Source: Chloroflexota bacterium
GTDB taxonomy: Bacteria > Chloroflexota > Limnocylindria > Limnocylindrales > CSP1-4
NCBI GenBank assembly: GCA_013696275.1
Contig: JACCYW010000065.1
Location: 1 to 9,134 of the forward strand
DNA: 9,134 nucleotides
Direction: 5' to 3'
Within the stretch, counting starts at the first letter, position 1, and each line of letters begins with the position of its first letter. The position numbers and the translations under genes are program-made. The notes beneath the pieces were generated by a model. It did no database searches. It saw nothing but the letters and a program-made list of their open reading frames with translations, and was not told where the DNA came from. Below, in pieces: positions 7,057 to 9,134 of the stretch.

Positions 7057-7649
7057 AGCCCGAGATCCTGGCGCGCTTCATGGAGGCCCGCGATGACGTT
7101 GGCTATATGGTCATCCAGGGGTACCCCCAACTCCTCGGCCCCTTTGATCAGCTGGTCGCGTGGCACCTGGCGTGCGAAACCCTTGTCTTTCATCTTCTTG
7201 GTGACGGCCCGGATATCGACCTCATCGAGGCTTCGGTTGGGTCGTACATAAGTGACCGCCACGATGAACCCGCTCATCTCGTCACAGGCGTAGACCGCCC
7301 GAGCCAGGTCGGTCGTGCGCGGCATGCCCGTGTGGTCGCCGTGGCCGAGCACGGCGTCGACCACATGTTCGGGGTAGCCGCGGGCGCGCAGCTCCTCCGC
7401 CCCGCGTAGGGGATGGGTCTCCGGATAGCGCTCGTAGTCGAAGTCGTGCAGCAGCCCCGCGATGTACCAGTCGGCAAGGCCCGACCCCGTCACGTGGAAT
7501 CGCTCCCGACCGTACCACCCGACGGTCGCTTCGACCGCCAGTCCGTGACGGCGCAGGGCTTCACCCAGGGTCCATTCGCACAGCAGAGCCCAGGCGTCGT
7601 CCCGGCTGGGCCGGGGGTGAGGACCGAGGGGGCTGTACGCGGACCCCAT
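7053..7649 (-). CDS. HD-domain phosphohydrolase family protein
   Basis: A cytoplasmic HD-superfamily protein of 198 residues. Numbered from the ATG at 7649, the HD signature is H35 (RRHGLAVEA), H68-D69 (LLHDFDYERYPETH), H103 and H106 (LGHGDHTG) and D123 (ACDEMSGF). These are the expected metal ligands of HD phosphohydrolases of the small HDIG-type predicted hydrolase group. The family cleaves phosphomonoesters or phosphodiesters, often nucleotides, but the substrate here is not known. Residues 140 onward form helices with KKMKDKGFARQVPRDQL, usual for this group. The preferred start is ATG 7649, one base overlapping the DedA stop (TGATG), with a GGTGGAG ribosome binding site 5 bases upstream. 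GTG 7652 would add one Met but sits only 2 bases from that site. Third gene of the operon. Confidence 0.87.
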   Translation of the reverse strand: MGSAYSPLGPHPRPSRDDAWALLCEWTLGEALRRHGLAVEATVGWYGRERFHVTGSGLADWYIAGLLHDFDYERYPETHPLRGAEELRARGYPEHVVDAVLGHGDHTGMPRTTDLARAVYACDEMSGFIVAVTYVRPNRSLDEVDIRAVTKKMKDKGFARQVPRDQLIKGAEELGVPLDDHIANVIAGLHEARQDLGL

Positions 7650-8347
7650 CACGGCTCCACCGGGTCGTCCGGCAGGCGCGTGGTACGGGTAGCACCCTCT
7701 CGGCCACGCGAACGGACCCGCGCATTTATCTCCTCGCGGTTGTGCCTGTAGAGATGGATCGCCGTTGGCAGCACCGAGAGGGCCACGACCACCGCGAGCA
7801 CGATGAACAGGTATCTGTCGAGTGTCTCGCCCAGCACCTCACCCAGCCCGAAGCCCGCCAGCGGCAGGCCGACCGCCCAGATGAGAGCACCGCTGAAGTT
7901 GAACAAGGCGAACCGTGGATAGGCCATCCCGGCCGCTCCGGCCACGATGGGCGCGAACGTCCGGACGAACGGCAGGAAGCGAGCCACCACGATGGTCTTG
8001 CCGCCATGACGCGCGTAGAACCCTTCAGCTGCCACGAGATGGCTGCGCTTGAAGAAGCGCGAGTCGGGGCGCTGATAGAGCCGCTTGCCTACGCGCTTAC
8101 CGAACGTGTACCCCACAGCATCACCGGCCACGGCGGCCACGAAGCTCCCCGCGCACACCAGCCAGATGGGAAATAGCGACGGCTCGGCTGAGGCGAGCAC
8201 ACCGGCCGTCAAGAGCAGGCTGTCGCCGGGCAGGAAGAATCCGAAGAAGAGGCCCGACTCGGCGAAGATGATGCTGAAGAGCGCCACGAACGCGACGAGC
8301 GCTCCGCCGCTTCCCAGGAGATCGGCCAGCTCGAAGCCGGGCAGCAC
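7649..8347 (-). CDS. DedA family integral membrane protein
   Basis: A 232-residue DedA/SNARE-associated (VTT-domain) membrane protein. DedA proteins are inner-membrane transporters or flippases; different members affect lipid carrier recycling, proton-dependent homeostasis and drug resistance. The sequence shows an N-terminal hydrophobic stretch (15-38), the re-entrant motif FAESGLFFGFFLPGDSLLL (28-46), a second hydrophobic block (58-80) followed by GYTFGKRVGKRL, the motif VARFLPFVRTFAPIVAG (121-137), and membrane segments near 145-168 and 178-198. E30, D42, R123 and R129 have the same spacing as the acidic and Arg residues shown to be needed in E. coli YqjA/YghB, so it is probably functional. 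The C-terminus is a 30-residue basic tail. The start is GTG 8347, three bases after the stop of the upstream gene, with a GGAAAGG ribosome binding site 8 bases before it. Second gene of the operon. Confidence 0.92.
   Translation of the reverse strand: MLPGFELADLLGSGGALVAFVALFSIIFAESGLFFGFFLPGDSLLLTAGVLASAEPSLFPIWLVCAGSFVAAVAGDAVGYTFGKRVGKRLYQRPDSRFFKRSHLVAAEGFYARHGGKTIVVARFLPFVRTFAPIVAGAAGMAYPRFALFNFSGALIWAVGLPLAGFGLGEVLGETLDRYLFIVLAVVVALSVLPTAIHLYRHNREEINARVRSRGREGATRTTRLPDDPVEP
7655..7661 (-). promoter_or_regulatory. Ribosome binding site deciding the HD gene start
   Basis: GGTGGAG on the minus strand lies inside the DedA gene end, 5 bases before ATG 7649 and only 2 bases before GTG 7652. 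The spacing favours the ATG. Confidence 0.6.
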
Positions 8348-8350
8348 CCG

Positions 8351-8836
8351 TCAGGCCTTTCCGGGCAAGGGCGGGAAAGGTGGCGTGACCGGACCGGCTG
8401 GCCGCCGGGTGGTCCGCCGCGCCGCCGCCCTCCGCTGCTCCACGATCAACGGCAGCAGCTTCTGCTCATCACCATCGATCATGATCCTGATGGTGTACTC
8501 GCCGGGCACCGCGAACGACAGATTCCAAAGGTCCAGCGCAAAGGTCAGCACCTGGTCTCGGCCGCCCTCGGCTCGACCCGGACCGCCGCTCACGACACTC
8601 GCCTGTGCACTCGCCATCTGGGCTCCGTCAGGGGTGAGGATGGTCAGCCGCAGGTCAGTCCGCCGGCCCATCTCCTCGGTCGTGACGGCCAGCCCCACGA
8701 CCAGGGCAAGGTGCGGGTGCCGCATCGGGAAGTTCGCCCCACCGAGCCGCGACACGCCCCCGCCGATGACGGCGAACTTCTGGCCCGGGCGCGCCTCCGC
8801 GGCATCGGCCAGGAATGCGTACTCGATATCCGCCAT
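8351..8836 (-). CDS. DUF6941-like protein of unknown function
   Basis: A 161-residue soluble protein resembling the family I know as DUF6941. Members start with a short 'ADAA..RPGGKFAVIGGG' segment, have a central HPHLALVV strand, and end with PGEYTIRI(M)IDGDE..LPL; here these are at 10-27, 41-47 and 111-130. The pattern of alternating strands suggests a beta-sandwich. No signal peptide, membrane segment or catalytic motif is visible, and I do not assign a function. The last 30 residues are a low-complexity Arg/Ala then Pro-rich tail (RRAAARRTTRRPAG, then PPFPPLPGKA). It is the first gene of the operon, and the next gene (DedA) begins three bases after its stop. The ATG at 8836 has no Shine-Dalgarno; a -10-like box lies directly upstream, so the transcript may be leaderless. 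Confidence 0.75.
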   Translation of the reverse strand: MADIEYAFLADAAEARPGQKFAVIGGGVSRLGGANFPMRHPHLALVVGLAVTTEEMGRRTDLRLTILTPDGAQMASAQASVVSGGPGRAEGGRDQVLTFALDLWNLSFAVPGEYTIRIMIDGDEQKLLPLIVEQRRAAARRTTRRPAGPVTPPFPPLPGKA

Positions 8837-8842
8837 CAGGCG

Positions 8843-8848
8843 AGTGTA
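8843..8848 (-). promoter_or_regulatory. Candidate -10 box of the four-gene operon
   Basis: On the minus strand TACACT matches four of six -10 positions, including the key TA and final T, and lies 6 bases before ATG 8836. I see no convincing -35 at 16-18 bases. The position predicts transcription starting at or next to the ATG. Confidence 0.35.
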
Positions 8849-8915
8849 CCCGCGAGCACCGATGGCGCTGAGCGGCGCGCCCGCCGCGCCGCCTCCCTAG
8901 ACCCGTTCGTCCGCG

Positions 8916-9134
8916 CAGCGGCCCAACCGACCGGTGAGGAGCCGGCCGAGAGCAGCCGTCGAGAGCCAGAAGCCGCGATACGCCCCCCGACGGTCAGATC
9001 GTCCGTCCAGCGAGCAGCCCGACCGGTGGGGAGCCGCCGGGAGCCAGCCGTCGAGAGCCAGCAGCCGCGATACGCCGCCCGACGGTCCGTTCGTCCGGCC
9101 AGCGGCCCAACCGACGAGTAAGGAGCCGGTCGAG
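8916..9134. repeat. 92-bp direct tandem repeat array (2.4 copies, runs off the window)
   Basis: Units begin at 8916, 9008 and 9100, exactly 92 bases apart; the third is cut by the window edge. Units 1 and 2 agree at about 75 of 92 positions. The strongest conservation is in the middle (8953-8969 and 9045-9061, then AGCCGCGATACGCC), and weaker matching to a preceding unit's end begins near 8905. Each full unit has the same inverted pair CCGTCG and CGACGG (8956-8961 with 8988-8993; 9048-9053 with 9080-9085), so a stem with a 26-base loop could form. Because 92 is not a multiple of three, the array cannot encode a repeated peptide in one frame. It lies upstream of the DUF6941-DedA operon. It is not a CRISPR array: there are no short spacers between identical repeats. 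Confidence 0.85.

Noticed and set aside
8711..9121. A plus-strand open frame crossing into the tandem repeats
   Set aside because: It overlaps the DUF6941 gene and then passes through a 92-base repeat whose length is not a multiple of three, so successive units are read in different frames. No start signal was seen.
8916..9134. Possible CRISPR array
   Set aside because: The repeats are long, contiguous and diverged, without unique spacers of 25-45 bases between identical short repeats.

Overview
This is a GC-rich bacterial window (about two-thirds G+C by eye) with dense genes, GTG and TTG starts, and start/stop overlaps. No rRNA, tRNA, CRISPR array or transposase was seen. The gene set (compact UvrD-like helicase, DedA protein, DUF6941-like protein, SRPBCC protein, large secreted phosphoesterase) and several possible leaderless starts would fit a Chloroflexota or deep actinobacterial-type genome. 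That placement is inference and cannot be fixed from the sequence alone.

Layout, left to right. (1) Bases 1-145, minus strand: the first 48 codons of UvrC, cut off by the window edge. (2) 155-778, minus: an unrecognised secreted, single-pass membrane protein with one probable Ig-like domain, whose stop lies 9 bases before the uvrC start. (3) 813-839: a perfect 12-bp hairpin just after the large phosphoesterase gene. (4) 879-4682, minus: a 1267-residue exported protein that joins an alkaline-phosphatase-superfamily phosphodiesterase to a complete UshA/CD73-type 5'-nucleotidase. (5) 4683-4948: a divergent control region holding direct repeats that resemble a PhoP (PHO) box in front of the phosphoesterase. 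(6) 4949-6586, plus: a small UvrD/PcrA-type helicase. (7) 6598-8836, minus: a tightly packed four-gene operon, DUF6941-like protein -> DedA membrane protein -> HD-domain hydrolase -> SRPBCC/AHSA1 protein. (8) 8916-9134: a 92-bp tandem repeat running off the right edge.

How the parts fit. The large phosphoesterase could strip extracellular nucleotides in two steps within one chain, phosphodiester or pyrophosphate cleavage followed by dephosphorylation to nucleosides, and so release phosphate. The PHO-box-like repeats upstream agree with induction by phosphate starvation. UvrC and the helicase belong to DNA repair but are separate transcription units here. The four-gene operon has no common pathway that I can name. 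I do not see a clear new defence or mobile system. The most notable items are the fused phosphoesterase with its candidate PHO box and the 92-bp repeat array.
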